Source: Anaerolineales bacterium | GTDB taxonomy: Bacteria; Chloroflexota; Anaerolineae; Anaerolineales; Villigracilaceae | Direction: 5' to 3' | Length of the DNA: 64,000 nt | NCBI GenBank assembly: GCA_030583925.1 | Contig: CP129482.1 | Span: 2,046,001 to 2,110,000, forward strand | In this document: one piece after another, positions 33,823 through 42,178 of the stretch | Layout: the number at the start of each line of letters is the position of its first letter | How positions within the stretch are numbered: position 1 is the stretch's first letter | Program-made: the position numbers and the translations under genes | Notes under the pieces: model-generated | What the model was told of the DNA's origin: nothing | Seen by the model: the letters and a program-made list of their open reading frames with translations, nothing else | Database searches by the model: none

Positions 33823-36800
33823 ATGACTCTCCCCCGCGAGTTTTTATTCGAACTGCACAAACATTTCTCTGGTGATATTCGTACCGATTCCGCTTCCAAA
33901 ATCCTGTACAGCACCGACGCAAGCATGTACCAGATCGAACCGCTGGGAGTTGTGATTCCGCGAACGCAGGAGGAGTTGCACGCGGCGGTTGAGTTGGCGG
34001 CGAAATATAAAATCCCTATTTTGCCGCGTGGAGCAGGGACAAGTCTCGCGGGTCAGGCGATTGGCGAAGCGTTGATTCTTGATTGCTCGCGTTGGTTGGA
34101 TAAGATCATCGAGATCAACCCCGAAGAGCGATTCGCAATCGTCGAGCCTGGTGTCGTGCTTTCCGATTTGAATCGCCTCGCCGCGAAGCATGGATTGATG
34201 TTTGGTCCCGATCCCGCATCCGCTGAACGCGCGACGATGGGTGGTGTAATCGCCAACAACGCGACGGGCGCGCATTCGATTGTCTACGGCATGAGCGCGG
34301 ATCACATTTTGGAAGCGGACGTGATTTTGGGGGATGGGAATATTGCGGTTTGGAGGGAGTTCACGAAGGATGAATTTGGAAGGATAAAGGATGAAAACAG
34401 CCTGATGGGGAGCGTGGCGGCAACATCTTTTTTGATACGAGAAAAATATGCCGAAGCCATTAAGCGGAATTATCCGAAAACATGGCGGAATTCAGCCGGA
34501 TATCGCTTGAACTACCTTTTGCCCTTTTCGACGACAAAACCCCCGCGATGGCTGGATGATTACCCTTCGATTCATCCTTCATCATTCAGCCTTCATCCTT
34601 TACTTGCCGGTTCCGAAGGCACGCTGGCGGTCATGCGGCGAATAAAAGTCAATCTTGTAGCAAAGCCAAAGCAGACACTGTTGGTAGTCTTGTCGTATCC
34701 GAGCGTCGCTGAGGCGTGTGACGATGTGCCGCGTCTGTTGAAACACGTTCCGTCTGCCATTGAGTTAATTCCAAATACAATTCTGCGCGCGGCGCGAAAT
34801 TCGGCGGGCTACGCGAGTCAGGCAGGCTGGATTCACGGCGATCCCGCCGCGGTGTTGGCTGTCGAATTTGACGATGGACGAGAAACGATCTCGCTCGGCG
34901 AAAATGTGATCGCAATTGCGCGCTCGAAAGAAGAACAAGCGCAAGTTTGGAACGTCCGCAAAATGGGTTTGGGATTATTGGATTCGCAACCGCGTTCAGC
35001 GCGCCCGATCGCGTTCATCGAAGACTGCGCGATTCCCGTCGAACGCTTGGGCGAGTTCGTGCGCGAGGTGGAAAAAATTTTATCCGCACACGGAACCGAA
35101 GGCGGGATATACGCCCACGCCTCAGCAGGATGTCTGCACATTCGACCGGTTCTGGATTTGAAGACGACGCGCGGCGTGGAGAGTCTTCGCTCCATCAGCG
35201 AGGCGGTTCTTTCTCTGACGTTGAGTCTGGGTGGCGCCATCAGCAGTGAACACGGGGACGGTTTGTCGCGCTCCGAACATCTGGCGCGAGCATACGGTGA
35301 TGAAGTGATGAGCGCTATGCGTTTGTTGAAAGACGCCGCAGATCCGCATCACATCTTGAACCCTGGCAAGATTATTGACCCGCCGAAGATGGACGCGAAC
35401 CTCCGCTATGGCTTTGACTACAAAACGCACGCGTGGACTCCGTCTCTTTCATTTGCAAACCAAGGCGGCTTTGAGTTGGCAGTGGAGCAGTGTAACGGGC
35501 AAGGCGTGTGCAGAAAATCAACAGGCGTGATGTGTCCGTCCTTTCAGGCAACGCGAGAGGAGATGCATTCGACGCGTGGGAGGGCGAATCTTTTGAGGGC
35601 GTTGATTTCGGGATACGAGTTACGGGATACGCAGTACGCAATACGCAATACTTCGTACTCCGGACTGCGTAGAAATGAAACCAGCGAATTAACATTCCAA
35701 GCCTTCGACCTGTGTCTCGCGTGCAAAGGATGTAAAGCGGAGTGTCCCAGCGGGGTGGACATGGCGAAGTTGAAATACGAATTCGAGAATGAATATTACA
35801 AGACGCATCGCCGTCCGTTGCGCGATTATGTATTTGGGTATTTCCACGTGGTAGCGAAGTTGTTATCGCCTGTTGCGCCGATTGCAAATTGGTTGATGGA
35901 GTTTGCTCCGACGAAGAAGTTGATCGCGAAAGTTTTGGGGCTGGCGGAAGGAAGGTCGTTGCCGAGGATTAGCCGTGCCATGTCATTGCGAGGAGCGAAG
36001 CGACGAAGCAAACTCCTCGAAACCAAAAATCATACTGGTAAACAGGAGATTGCTTCGCCGCCAAAGAACACGAGCGGCGCCCCGCAACCACAATTGGTCG
36101 TTTTTTTATCCGATGTCTTCTCGCGTTACATCGAACCGCAAGTGGAGGATGCCGCGTTGGAGGTGTTGTCCGCGTGCGGATATGACGTGCGCGTTCTACC
36201 TGTCGTCGGCGCGGGGGCATCGCTGCTCTCGAAGGGATTCGTGGACGCGGCGCGGCGTCAGGCGCGAAAAATGTTGAAGTTGTTGAATCAGCTCGACTCA
36301 TCGCGGGAAGCGTTAGTCGTCGGGGTGGAGCCTCCTGAAATTTATCTTCTGAAAAGCGAGTACGCGGATTTGCTTCCTGAGCATTCAGACAAAATTCATG
36401 AGTTGGCAAAACGAGTTTGGTTGTTGGATGAATTTCTTTTGAACTCGAAGGAGTTTAATGACTTGCGCGTAGCCAAATTAGATGCTAAATTAAATCCCCA
36501 CGATTTGAAATCCAGAAATGAACAAAAAATCTTTTTTCATCCGCATTGCCATCAGCGCGCGGAGGGATCGTCGGTGAACGCCAGCGTCGAGTTGCTGCGC
36601 GCCTGCGGCTACGATGTGGAGTTGAGCGAGGCAGGCTGTTGCGGCATGGCAGGGACGTTCGGCTTCGATGCGGAGCATTACGCGCTTTCAATGCAGGTGG
36701 GGGAGTTGAAGTTGTTGCCGCGTGTTAGAGAATTGGCGATTGGAGAATCGGTCGCGGCGACAGGCGCGGCGTGTCGAATGCAAGTGCGGCATGGAACAGG

Positions 36801-36891
36801 CGCAGAGGCGCAGCATCCGATCGAGTGGGTGAGGGATATATTGAATAGCCGGGTACAATTGCGCGAGAAAGGCAGAGTTGAGGAGTATTGA
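33823..36891 (+). CDS. FAD-linked oxidase/Fe-S fusion (GlcD/D-lactate dehydrogenase-like)
   Basis: A 1022-residue fusion of an FAD-binding type 4 oxidase with iron-sulfur domains. The FAD half has VIPRTQEELHAAVELAAKY, LPRGAGTSLAGQAIGEALI and FGPDPASAERATMGGVIANN (to about residue 520). Fe-S motifs are CNGQGVCRKSTGVMCPS and CLACKGCKAECPSGVDM, followed by two CCG-type halves (FFHPHCHQRAEG, EAGCCGMAGTFGF). It most resembles D-2-hydroxyacid (glycolate or D-lactate) dehydrogenases that pass electrons to quinone. At least four stretches look like dispersed repeats in frame: about residues 179-192, 242-260, 595-617 and 718-747. The protein is thereby longer than usual. Confidence 0.88.
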   Translation: MTLPREFLFELHKHFSGDIRTDSASKILYSTDASMYQIEPLGVVIPRTQEELHAAVELAAKYKIPILPRGAGTSLAGQAIGEALILDCSRWLDKIIEINPEERFAIVEPGVVLSDLNRLAAKHGLMFGPDPASAERATMGGVIANNATGAHSIVYGMSADHILEADVILGDGNIAVWREFTKDEFGRIKDENSLMGSVAATSFLIREKYAEAIKRNYPKTWRNSAGYRLNYLLPFSTTKPPRWLDDYPSIHPSSFSLHPLLAGSEGTLAVMRRIKVNLVAKPKQTLLVVLSYPSVAEACDDVPRLLKHVPSAIELIPNTILRAARNSAGYASQAGWIHGDPAAVLAVEFDDGRETISLGENVIAIARSKEEQAQVWNVRKMGLGLLDSQPRSARPIAFIEDCAIPVERLGEFVREVEKILSAHGTEGGIYAHASAGCLHIRPVLDLKTTRGVESLRSISEAVLSLTLSLGGAISSEHGDGLSRSEHLARAYGDEVMSAMRLLKDAADPHHILNPGKIIDPPKMDANLRYGFDYKTHAWTPSLSFANQGGFELAVEQCNGQGVCRKSTGVMCPSFQATREEMHSTRGRANLLRALISGYELRDTQYAIRNTSYSGLRRNETSELTFQAFDLCLACKGCKAECPSGVDMAKLKYEFENEYYKTHRRPLRDYVFGYFHVVAKLLSPVAPIANWLMEFAPTKKLIAKVLGLAEGRSLPRISRAMSLRGAKRRSKLLETKNHTGKQEIASPPKNTSGAPQPQLVVFLSDVFSRYIEPQVEDAALEVLSACGYDVRVLPVVGAGASLLSKGFVDAARRQARKMLKLLNQLDSSREALVVGVEPPEIYLLKSEYADLLPEHSDKIHELAKRVWLLDEFLLNSKEFNDLRVAKLDAKLNPHDLKSRNEQKIFFHPHCHQRAEGSSVNASVELLRACGYDVELSEAGCCGMAGTFGFDAEHYALSMQVGELKLLPRVRELAIGESVAATGAACRMQVRHGTGAEAQHPIEWVRDILNSRVQLREKGRVEEY
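34363..34398. repeat. GGATGAA-type low-complexity insert in the FAD oxidase gene
   Basis: ACGAAGGATGAATTTGGAAG followed by GATAAAGGATGAAAAC encodes TKDEFGRIKDEN. It has the AAGGATGAA periodicity complementary to the insert at 34548-34602. Confidence 0.55.
34548..34602. repeat. TTCATCCTT-type low-complexity insert in the FAD oxidase gene
   Basis: TACCCTTCGATTCATCCTTC, ATCATTCAGCCTTCATCCTT and TACTT encode YPSIHPSSFSLHPLL, a short stretch with no counterpart in the FAD-oxidase fold. It is the reverse-complement type of the AAGGATGAA insert at 34363-34398 in the same gene. Confidence 0.6.
35610..35670. repeat. ACGCAATACGCAATAC-type insert in the FAD oxidase gene
   Basis: GGATACGAGTTACGGGATAC, GCAGTACGCAATACGCAATA and CTTCGTACTCC encode GYELRDTQYAIRNTSYSG between two Fe-S motifs. 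The DNA has the nine-base near-periodicity of a common dispersed bacterial spacer, not that of a structured protein. Confidence 0.7.
35980..36062. repeat. Family A palindromic repeat, copy 2, in frame inside the FAD oxidase gene
   Basis: ATGTCATTGCGAGGAGCGAA, GCGACGAAGCAAACTCCTCG and the right-arm element AGGAGATTGCTTCGCCG match the intergenic family A copies. It is translated as MSLRGAKRRSKLL...KQEIASPP (about residues 718-740) between the second Fe-S cluster region and the first CCG domain. The outer right arm is not intact. Confidence 0.85.
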
Positions 36892-36893
36892 TA

Positions 36894-37184
36894 ATGGCAA
36901 AAGTCAGCATGATCGCAAAAGGACGTTCGGGCAAGATTCAATATGTCGAAGGTTCGTTGTTCAAGAAGAATACGTGCGAGTTTTATTGGGAATTTGGCGG
37001 GGCTGAAACGTTCGCCATCATTTGGTTTCCCAAAAGCGACGCGGAATGGGACGAGCGCTATCCGTGGGCGACAGGGCGGCGGATGGAGATCGTGAAGGAT
37101 ATGGCGGAACAAGTCCGCAAGAAAGAGGCGCCGTCGTCCACGTTGAAGTGGGAAGAGGGAACTGTGCTTTTAGTTAATCGGTGA
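36894..37184 (+). CDS. Conserved small protein of unknown function
   Basis: A 96-residue protein not recognised. It begins MAKVSMIAKGRSGKIQYVEG and has several aromatic residues (FYWEFGGAETFAIIWFP) and a charged C-terminal half. No signal peptide, membrane helix or metal site is visible. It starts 2 bases after the FAD oxidase stop, with GAGGAG upstream inside that gene's end, and is 6 bases before the next small gene, so it is probably co-transcribed with both. A small single-domain alpha/beta fold is likely. Confidence 0.6.
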   Translation: MAKVSMIAKGRSGKIQYVEGSLFKKNTCEFYWEFGGAETFAIIWFPKSDAEWDERYPWATGRRMEIVKDMAEQVRKKEAPSSTLKWEEGTVLLVNR

Positions 37185-37190
37185 AATACT

Positions 37191-37505
37191 ATGGATACTT
37201 GGTATTCTCTCAGCCTCGGCGATGGCGTGACAGCGGCGATCCCCTCCGCTGAAATTGAAGAACGCTTCAAGCAACTATTTGCATCCGCTGAGAAGCCGAC
37301 AGAAATGGCGGTGTTCACGCGCCCCGAATCGGAGGGTCGCTTGCATTGCGAAGTGATTGCCTATTTTTCTCCCGCCGCAGCGGAGATCGCCAAAGAATTC
37401 CAAGCCCAGCCCTGCGGTAAACCTTTCCGCGCAGAGTTGAGTCTGCTCGCGGGCGACGAGCAAGTATGGTCTATATTGTTTCCCACTGGTACAATTAACG
37501 CATGA
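37191..37505 (+). CDS. Conserved small protein of unknown function
   Basis: A 104-residue protein not recognised: MDTWYSLSLGDGVTAAIPSA at the start, then alternating strand and helix segments (MAVFTRPESEGRLHCEVIAYF, then AAEIAKEFQAQPC). There are no membrane helices. Its stop overlaps the start of the response regulator by 4 bases (ATGA), implying coupled translation, so a role as an accessory to that regulator is possible but unproven. Confidence 0.6.
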   Translation: MDTWYSLSLGDGVTAAIPSAEIEERFKQLFASAEKPTEMAVFTRPESEGRLHCEVIAYFSPAAAEIAKEFQAQPCGKPFRAELSLLAGDEQVWSILFPTGTINA

Positions 37506-38131
37506 CCGCGTCTGGTTACATCCTCGTCGTGGACGACATCCCCGACATCCTCAACCTGTTGAAAACTACGCTGACCTTCAAAGGATATCGAGTGATCGCC
37601 GCGCGTAACGGGCAAGAAGCGCTGGATGCCATTCAAAAGGAACACCCCGCGCTGGTCATCGCGGACATCCTCATGCCGGTCATGGACGGGTTCAGCCTGG
37701 TCCACCACCTGCGCATCAACCCCGCCACCCGCGACTTGCCGGTGGTATTCCTCTCCGCCACCTACGTCACCCCGGAAGATAAAGATTTCGCGCTCGCCAT
37801 TGGCGTCACGCAGTTCATTGAAAAGCCGATGGATATCGAGACATTCCTTCCCATTATCGCGGATATTCTCGCCCAAAAAGTTAAGCCAGCCCATCAAACG
37901 ATCGGCGATTTTGAATTCTACGACGGTTACCGCAAACGCCTTGAGAACAAACTGCTTCATAAGAACGCCCAGATCACGCGTTCCGAGCATTTGCTTAGCG
38001 CCACGCAGGACGCGGACGAAAAACTGACGGTCGCGCAATCGTTAGACAGCGCCCGCGCCGAACGTGACGAGATCCTGAAACTGCTCGAGCAGATCCATAA
38101 ACAGATGGATAATTTCGAGAAGCCCGAATAG
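37502..38131 (+). CDS. Response regulator with coiled-coil C-terminal extension
   Basis: A 209-residue protein. Residues 1-125 are a CheY-like receiver: LVVDDIPDILNLL with the acidic pair, VIADILMPVMDGF with the phospho-accepting Asp, LSAT and FIEKPMD with the conserved lysine. The C-terminal 80 residues (GYRKRLENKLLHK, SLDSARAERDEILKLLEQ) are charged and helical, likely a coiled coil. No DNA-binding domain is present, so output is probably by protein contact. No partner kinase is in the window. It overlaps the preceding small gene by 4 bases. Confidence 0.88.
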   Translation: MTASGYILVVDDIPDILNLLKTTLTFKGYRVIAARNGQEALDAIQKEHPALVIADILMPVMDGFSLVHHLRINPATRDLPVVFLSATYVTPEDKDFALAIGVTQFIEKPMDIETFLPIIADILAQKVKPAHQTIGDFEFYDGYRKRLENKLLHKNAQITRSEHLLSATQDADEKLTVAQSLDSARAERDEILKLLEQIHKQMDNFEKPE

Positions 38132-38229
38132 AAAAAAGGCTTTATCGGAATTAATTCGCAGATGTGACAGATTGGGCGGATTTGGAAAAATCAGAAAAAA
38201 ACAGCGAAATCGGCAGATAAAGTTAAAAC

Positions 38230-38257
38230 AATCGCCCCGAATTTCGGGGCGATTTTA
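38230..38257. terminator. Bidirectional terminator
   Basis: AATCGCCCCGAA / TTCGGGGCGATT stem followed by TTA, between the converging response regulator and SH3 lipoprotein genes. Confidence 0.85.
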
Positions 38258-39019
38258 TCACTTCCACACAAACACGAGTTCGCCGGTTTGCGGCAGAGTG
38301 ACTTCGATGGCTTGCGGATTCGCCGCCCCGCAAAATCCGCTTTTGCAATTGCAGTTTGAGTCCATTGTATTGCTCGTGCAATACACAGACACATAACTCA
38401 CCATCCACGTGCCGGACAAGTTCGCGGGCAAGTAGGCATAGAAACGCCCTTCGTTATCTGTGCTGGCGTCTGTGCGGTTCGATCCTTGCTCGATGGCGAA
38501 TCCGATTCCCGTTACCGGGATGCCGAATTCTGTTTTGACGACGCCGGTAACGAGGATCGCATTTTCTGGCTCGACGAATTCCGGCGGAGGTCCGTCGTAA
38601 TCGCCCGCGACAAGTTCGGCGAGTATCCAACCAAAGATTTCCTCCTCGTTTTTGACATAAAACCACCCGTCTCCGCCGCCGCGCGCCCTGCCGATCACTT
38701 CCAATGTTGTGCCTTGCGCCATCACTCGGCTCACTTTGAACAACGTGCCGGGTCCCACGCGCAAGTTGACATTCTGCACAATCGTTTGGACCGAATACGG
38801 TTTGAAGACCGGTTCGGTTGGCGTCTGTTGCAGTTGCGGTGGCGGCGTTTCAGTAGGCGCGTTCGTCGTCGGCGTAGGGGCAGATCGCGTCATGGCGGCG
38901 ATGGTCACTGCCACAACGGTTTGCACTTCGCCCGGCGAGGCGGTTTCCGCAGGCGCGCCGCATGAGGCGATCAAAATTGAAGTCAGGCAGAGCAGGCTGA
39001 CCCGTCGAATGAACCGCAT
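38258..39019 (-). CDS. SH3-domain lipoprotein
   Basis: A 253-residue lipoprotein. The signal peptide has the lipobox LIASCGAPAE (cysteine at about residue 20). A threonine/proline-rich linker (APTPTTNAPTETPPP) is followed by an SH3-like domain: VNLRVGPGTLFKVSRVMAQG and GWILAELVAGDYDG. The last 90 residues look like a carboxypeptidase-regulatory/Big-like beta-sandwich (VTGVVKTEFGIPVTGIGFA, DNEGRFYAYLP) with paired cysteines. It is an outer-face envelope protein directly upstream-adjacent to an M23 peptidase in the same direction. Confidence 0.8.
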   Translation of the reverse strand: MRFIRRVSLLCLTSILIASCGAPAETASPGEVQTVVAVTIAAMTRSAPTPTTNAPTETPPPQLQQTPTEPVFKPYSVQTIVQNVNLRVGPGTLFKVSRVMAQGTTLEVIGRARGGGDGWFYVKNEEEIFGWILAELVAGDYDGPPPEFVEPENAILVTGVVKTEFGIPVTGIGFAIEQGSNRTDASTDNEGRFYAYLPANLSGTWMVSYVSVYCTSNTMDSNCNCKSGFCGAANPQAIEVTLPQTGELVFVWK

Positions 39020-39032
39020 AAAAGTCCGCCCG

Positions 39033-39725
39033 TTATTTCACTTTGAGATTCACGATCCCGCTGAATGCCAGCGCGACCCATTTTCCTTTTTCAACTTCAA
39101 CCCACACGCTTTTCGATTGTAGTCGCCGCCCGCTGAATGTCTTGCCCTTTTGCAACTGTCCGATGATGGAATGTTCAACGCCCGGTCCATTGCGGACGTT
39201 GAGCAGGTCTGCGGTGACTTCAAACGTCAGGGAGGAGGGGATCTTCACCGCGTCGGGGATGTCGGTACTGACCGCTTCTTCCTCCGGGGAGGTTGAATCG
39301 GCTGTGGAGAAATATGGCATCGGGTCAACGTAGCCCTTGTAGGGCGGGTTCTCGCCGTCAATCTTCAACCCAAAATGCAAATGCGGACCGGTGCTTGCGC
39401 CGGTGTTGTTGCTATGACCGACCATGGCGCCGGCTTTTACCTTTTGCCCCGCCGCGACGCTCGCGTTGGCGAGGTGCGCGTAATAGGTGTAGTAGATTTT
39501 GCTTCCGTCTACATGGCTGAGTTTGACGTAGTTGCCGTAGCCGCCGTTCTCGAAACCGACGAGCGCCACTGTCCCTGCCGCCGCCGCGTTGACCGGCGTG
39601 CCGTTGGGGATGCCGTAGTCAATGCCGTTGTGACCGGGAAAGCCCCATTTTTTGTAGAAGTCTGGGTTTTCGCCGAATAGTTGGGTGATGGGTCCGTTGA
39701 CAGGTACGATCAATTTGATAGCCAT
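39033..39725 (-). CDS. M23 family metallopeptidase with SH3 domain
   Basis: About 230 residues. The N-terminal catalytic domain is a LytM-type peptidoglycan endopeptidase: GHNGIDYGIPNGTPV with the first His and Asp zinc ligands, YYAHLANASV, and STGPHLHFGLKIDG with the HxH. The C-terminal domain is SH3-like (LLNVRNGPGVEHSIIGQLQK). No signal peptide is seen, so export may use another route. The start at 39725 follows AAGGAGAGGAAC. Co-directional with the SH3 lipoprotein gene 13 bases downstream; the two likely act together on the wall. Confidence 0.9.
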   Translation of the reverse strand: MAIKLIVPVNGPITQLFGENPDFYKKWGFPGHNGIDYGIPNGTPVNAAAAGTVALVGFENGGYGNYVKLSHVDGSKIYYTYYAHLANASVAAGQKVKAGAMVGHSNNTGASTGPHLHFGLKIDGENPPYKGYVDPMPYFSTADSTSPEEEAVSTDIPDAVKIPSSLTFEVTADLLNVRNGPGVEHSIIGQLQKGKTFSGRRLQSKSVWVEVEKGKWVALAFSGIVNLKVK

Positions 39726-39887
39726 GTTCCTCTCCTTGGTGATACGGATGTGTCTATGATAACACACGAGAATATCAGCGCGATGCGCTCCACGCGCAGG
39801 AAAAACGGTAGAGCGAAACGCTATCTCGCTCTCATCATTGACTGTCTGATCAGGCGCTTTCTCAACGATCTCTGTGAACTTTGCGGC

Positions 39888-40544
39888 TTATTTTGTTCGC
39901 CCGGTCGTCAACGCGTAGGCGGCGATTCCGAACGCCACCGCCGCGTTGAACGATTTTTTCTCACCGCGCATGGGGATGAAGAATATCTCGTCGCATAGGC
40001 TGAGTAAGCCGGGGTCAACGCCGGTGATTTCGTTGCCGACGATCAGCGCCATATCTTCTTTCGGTTTCTTCAGTTTACTGATCGCAGATGCCTTGGCGGT
40101 TTCCTCCAGCCCATAGATTTTCCAGCCCTCAACCTTCAAACCTTTAACCAGCTTCACCGCGTTCTTGTGATACGACCACGGTACAGAATCCTCCGCTCCG
40201 AGCGAAGTCTTTTGCACGGCGTCGTTCTCGGGCATGGGCGTGATGCCGCACAGATACGCATGCATGAAGCCGAATCCCTCCGCGCTCCGTAAAATGGATC
40301 CCACGTTCCCCGCCGAACGGATGTTATCGAGAAGGACAGTTGCCCTCCCTCTCCTTTTAGGAGAGGGACTGAGGGTGAGGTCTACTGGGGGGTGATTCCG
40401 TTCCACCTCCAAGTTTCGCCGAAGCGCGACGCGCGTCTCGCCTATGCAGATCGGGCAACGCGTCCCGTGCGTGTGACCAGTGGACAACGGATAACGCAGT
40501 CCGCAACTCTTGCAGATCCGTATTTCAAAAGTTCGTTCAGGCAT
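39888..40544 (-). CDS. TrmH/SpoU family RNA methyltransferase with N-terminal zinc ribbon
   Basis: A 218-residue protein. Residues 8-45 are a zinc ribbon-like region (CKSCGLRYPLSTGHTHGTRC, then CPIC). From about residue 70 a SpoU/TrmH knot domain follows: VLLDNIRSAGNVGSILRSAE, ALIVGNEITGVDPGLLSLCD and the closing IPMRGEKKSFNAAVAFGIAA. It 2'-O-methylates tRNA or rRNA using SAM; the target is unknown. Residues about 52-66 (VDLTLSPSPKRRGR) come from a dispersed CCCTCTCC-type palindrome lying in frame between the two domains. It diverges from the pseudouridine synthase gene. Confidence 0.85.
   Translation of the reverse strand: MPERTFEIRICKSCGLRYPLSTGHTHGTRCPICIGETRVALRRNLEVERNHPPVDLTLSPSPKRRGRATVLLDNIRSAGNVGSILRSAEGFGFMHAYLCGITPMPENDAVQKTSLGAEDSVPWSYHKNAVKLVKGLKVEGWKIYGLEETAKASAISKLKKPKEDMALIVGNEITGVDPGLLSLCDEIFFIPMRGEKKSFNAAVAFGIAAYALTTGRTK
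40341..40392. repeat. Family D palindrome inside the SpoU methyltransferase gene
   Basis: TGCCCTCCCTCTCCTTTTAG and GAGAGGGACTGAGGGTGAGG contain the CCCTCTCC-TTTTA-GGAGAGGG stem typical of a very common dispersed repeat in GC-moderate bacteria. The coding frame crosses it as LTLSPSPKRRGRA. Only this copy was seen in the window. Confidence 0.6.
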
Positions 40545-40564
40545 CGGGTATGATTATACACAGC

Positions 40565-41122
40565 ATGAAATACATCTTGTTCAACAAACCGTACGGCGTC
40601 CTTTCGCAATTTACAGACGAAGGCACGGGTCATCCTACGCTCAAAAAATTCATCAACGTTCCGGGAGTTTACGCGGCGGGGCGGTTGGACCGCGACAGCG
40701 AAGGCTTGTTGCTCCTCACCGACGACGGCGCGCTCATCAAAAAAATTTCCGACCCTCAGCACCATGTCGAAAAAACATATTGGGTCATGGTCGAAGGCGA
40801 CCCAACGCCGGAGAAATTGACTCAACTGGAGAACGGGATTCAACTCAAAGGTTATCGGACTCGCCCGTGTAAAGCCCGCCTCATCCCGGACCCCAGCCTG
40901 CCTCCCCGCCTCAAGCCGGTGACTCCGCACGGTCCCACCGCGTGGATCGAGATCAAACTTCGTGAGGGCAAAAAGCGGCAAGTGCGACACATGACCGCGG
41001 CGGTCGGTTTGTTCACGTTGCGGCTCGTCCGCGCTGCTATCGGTCCTATTGAGTTGGGGGATTTGCAAGTTGGTCAATGGCGTTCGGTAGCCGGCGATGA
41101 AATCCTTGCGTTGAAACGCTGA
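40565..41122 (+). CDS. 23S rRNA pseudouridine synthase (RsuA/RluE family)
   Basis: About 185 residues, a RsuA/RluB/E/F-type synthase isomerising uridine in rRNA. It starts MKYILFNKPYGVLSQFTDEG, has the catalytic-Asp motif GRLDRDSEGLLLLTDDG, KTYWVMVEGDP and the closing EGKKRQVRHMTAAVGLFTLR with LVRAAIGPIELG. There is no N-terminal S4 domain, which fits RluE. The start at 40565 is preferred over an ATG at 40550 that would leave only five bases to the divergent gene. Confidence 0.9.
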   Translation: MKYILFNKPYGVLSQFTDEGTGHPTLKKFINVPGVYAAGRLDRDSEGLLLLTDDGALIKKISDPQHHVEKTYWVMVEGDPTPEKLTQLENGIQLKGYRTRPCKARLIPDPSLPPRLKPVTPHGPTAWIEIKLREGKKRQVRHMTAAVGLFTLRLVRAAIGPIELGDLQVGQWRSVAGDEILALKR

Positions 41123-41244
41123 GCGACGATACGCGGAAAGTCGGGACGAATATCATTCTGCGGGGGTGACAAAAAATTTTCAGCTTTGCGACCTATTTGA
41201 TAGACTCTATAGCAGATGGAAAATCCGATCCACGGAGTCGAAAA

Positions 41245-42132
41245 ATGAGCGAATTTCGTATTGATGCGGCGCTTCCGCAAGAAATGGCGGAACGCGCAGA
41301 GCAAGTCGGCGTGCGTAAAGCCGCCATGCCTTTTCTCAAAACGTTCACGCTGGCAATGCTGGCAGGAGCGTTTATCGCGTTCGGGGCGATCTTTGCAACC
41401 ACCGTCAGCGCGGGGAGTCTAGCGGTCGCATCCACAGCGGACGGCGGCGTTCCCTTTGTGATCGGCCTGCCGTTCGGCGTGACGCGTTTGTTGGCGGGGA
41501 TCGTCTTTTCCCTCGGCTTGATCCTAGTCATCATCGGCGGCGCGGAATTGTTCACCGGCAACAATCTGATCGTCATGGCGTGGGCGGGCGGCAAAGTGAC
41601 GAGTTACGCGTTGTTGCGGAATTGGGCGATCGTCTATCTCGGTAATTTCGTCGGCGCGTTAGGCACGGTCGTTTTGATGTTTTTCTCACGGCAACATACA
41701 TTCGGGGCGGGAGCTGTGGGAATTACAGCCTTGAAGATCGGGGTTGCAAAAAGCGAGTTAACATTCCTTCAAGCCGTTGCCCTGGGAATTCTCTGCAATA
41801 CGCTGGTGTGTCTGGCGGTCTGGCTGACGTTCAGCGCGCGCACCGTGGCAGATAAGATTTTGGCGATTGTTGTCCCCATCTCGGCGTTTGTCGCGGCGGG
41901 GTTCGAGCATAGCATCGCGAACATGTATTTCATCCCTTACGCGCTCGCGCTCAAATATTTCGACCCGGCGTTCGTTTCGGCGATGGAAGGTCAAGTCCCA
42001 CATCTTGATCGCCTGACCGCGCCGGCGTTTTTTGTGAACAATCTGATCCCCGTGACGATCGGGAATGTCATCGGCGGAGCGGTGTTTGTCGCGGCGGTCT
42101 ATTGGTCGGTTTACTTGCGCAAGCCGAAATAG
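41245..42132 (+). CDS. Formate/nitrite transporter family protein
   Basis: About 295 residues with six or seven membrane helices in the FNT (FocA/NirC) pattern: LAGAFIAFGAIFATT, GGAELFTGNNLIVMAWAGG with the channel loop, LGNFVGALG, VALGILCNTLVCLAVWLTF, FEHSIANMYFIP with the conserved His and NNLIPVTIGNVIGGAVFVA. FNT pentamers conduct formate, nitrite or hydrosulfide. The FEHSIANMYF loop is the formate/nitrite type. The start at 41245 (MSEFRI) is preferred over one 16 codons upstream. A terminator follows. Confidence 0.92.
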   Translation: MSEFRIDAALPQEMAERAEQVGVRKAAMPFLKTFTLAMLAGAFIAFGAIFATTVSAGSLAVASTADGGVPFVIGLPFGVTRLLAGIVFSLGLILVIIGGAELFTGNNLIVMAWAGGKVTSYALLRNWAIVYLGNFVGALGTVVLMFFSRQHTFGAGAVGITALKIGVAKSELTFLQAVALGILCNTLVCLAVWLTFSARTVADKILAIVVPISAFVAAGFEHSIANMYFIPYALALKYFDPAFVSAMEGQVPHLDRLTAPAFFVNNLIPVTIGNVIGGAVFVAAVYWSVYLRKPK

Positions 42133-42136
42133 CAAA

Positions 42137-42165
42137 ACAGCCCTCGGAAAATTCCGAGGGCTGTT
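42137..42165. terminator. Bidirectional terminator
   Basis: ACAGCCCTCGGAA / TTCCGAGGGCTGT stem with A and T flanks, between the converging FNT and TIGR03663-NHL genes. Confidence 0.88.
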
Positions 42166-42178
42166 CGATCCCGTCAAG

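Noticed and set aside
35372..35887. Minus-strand frame over the FAD oxidase gene
   Set aside because: Shadow of a gene with clear Fe-S motifs on the opposite strand.
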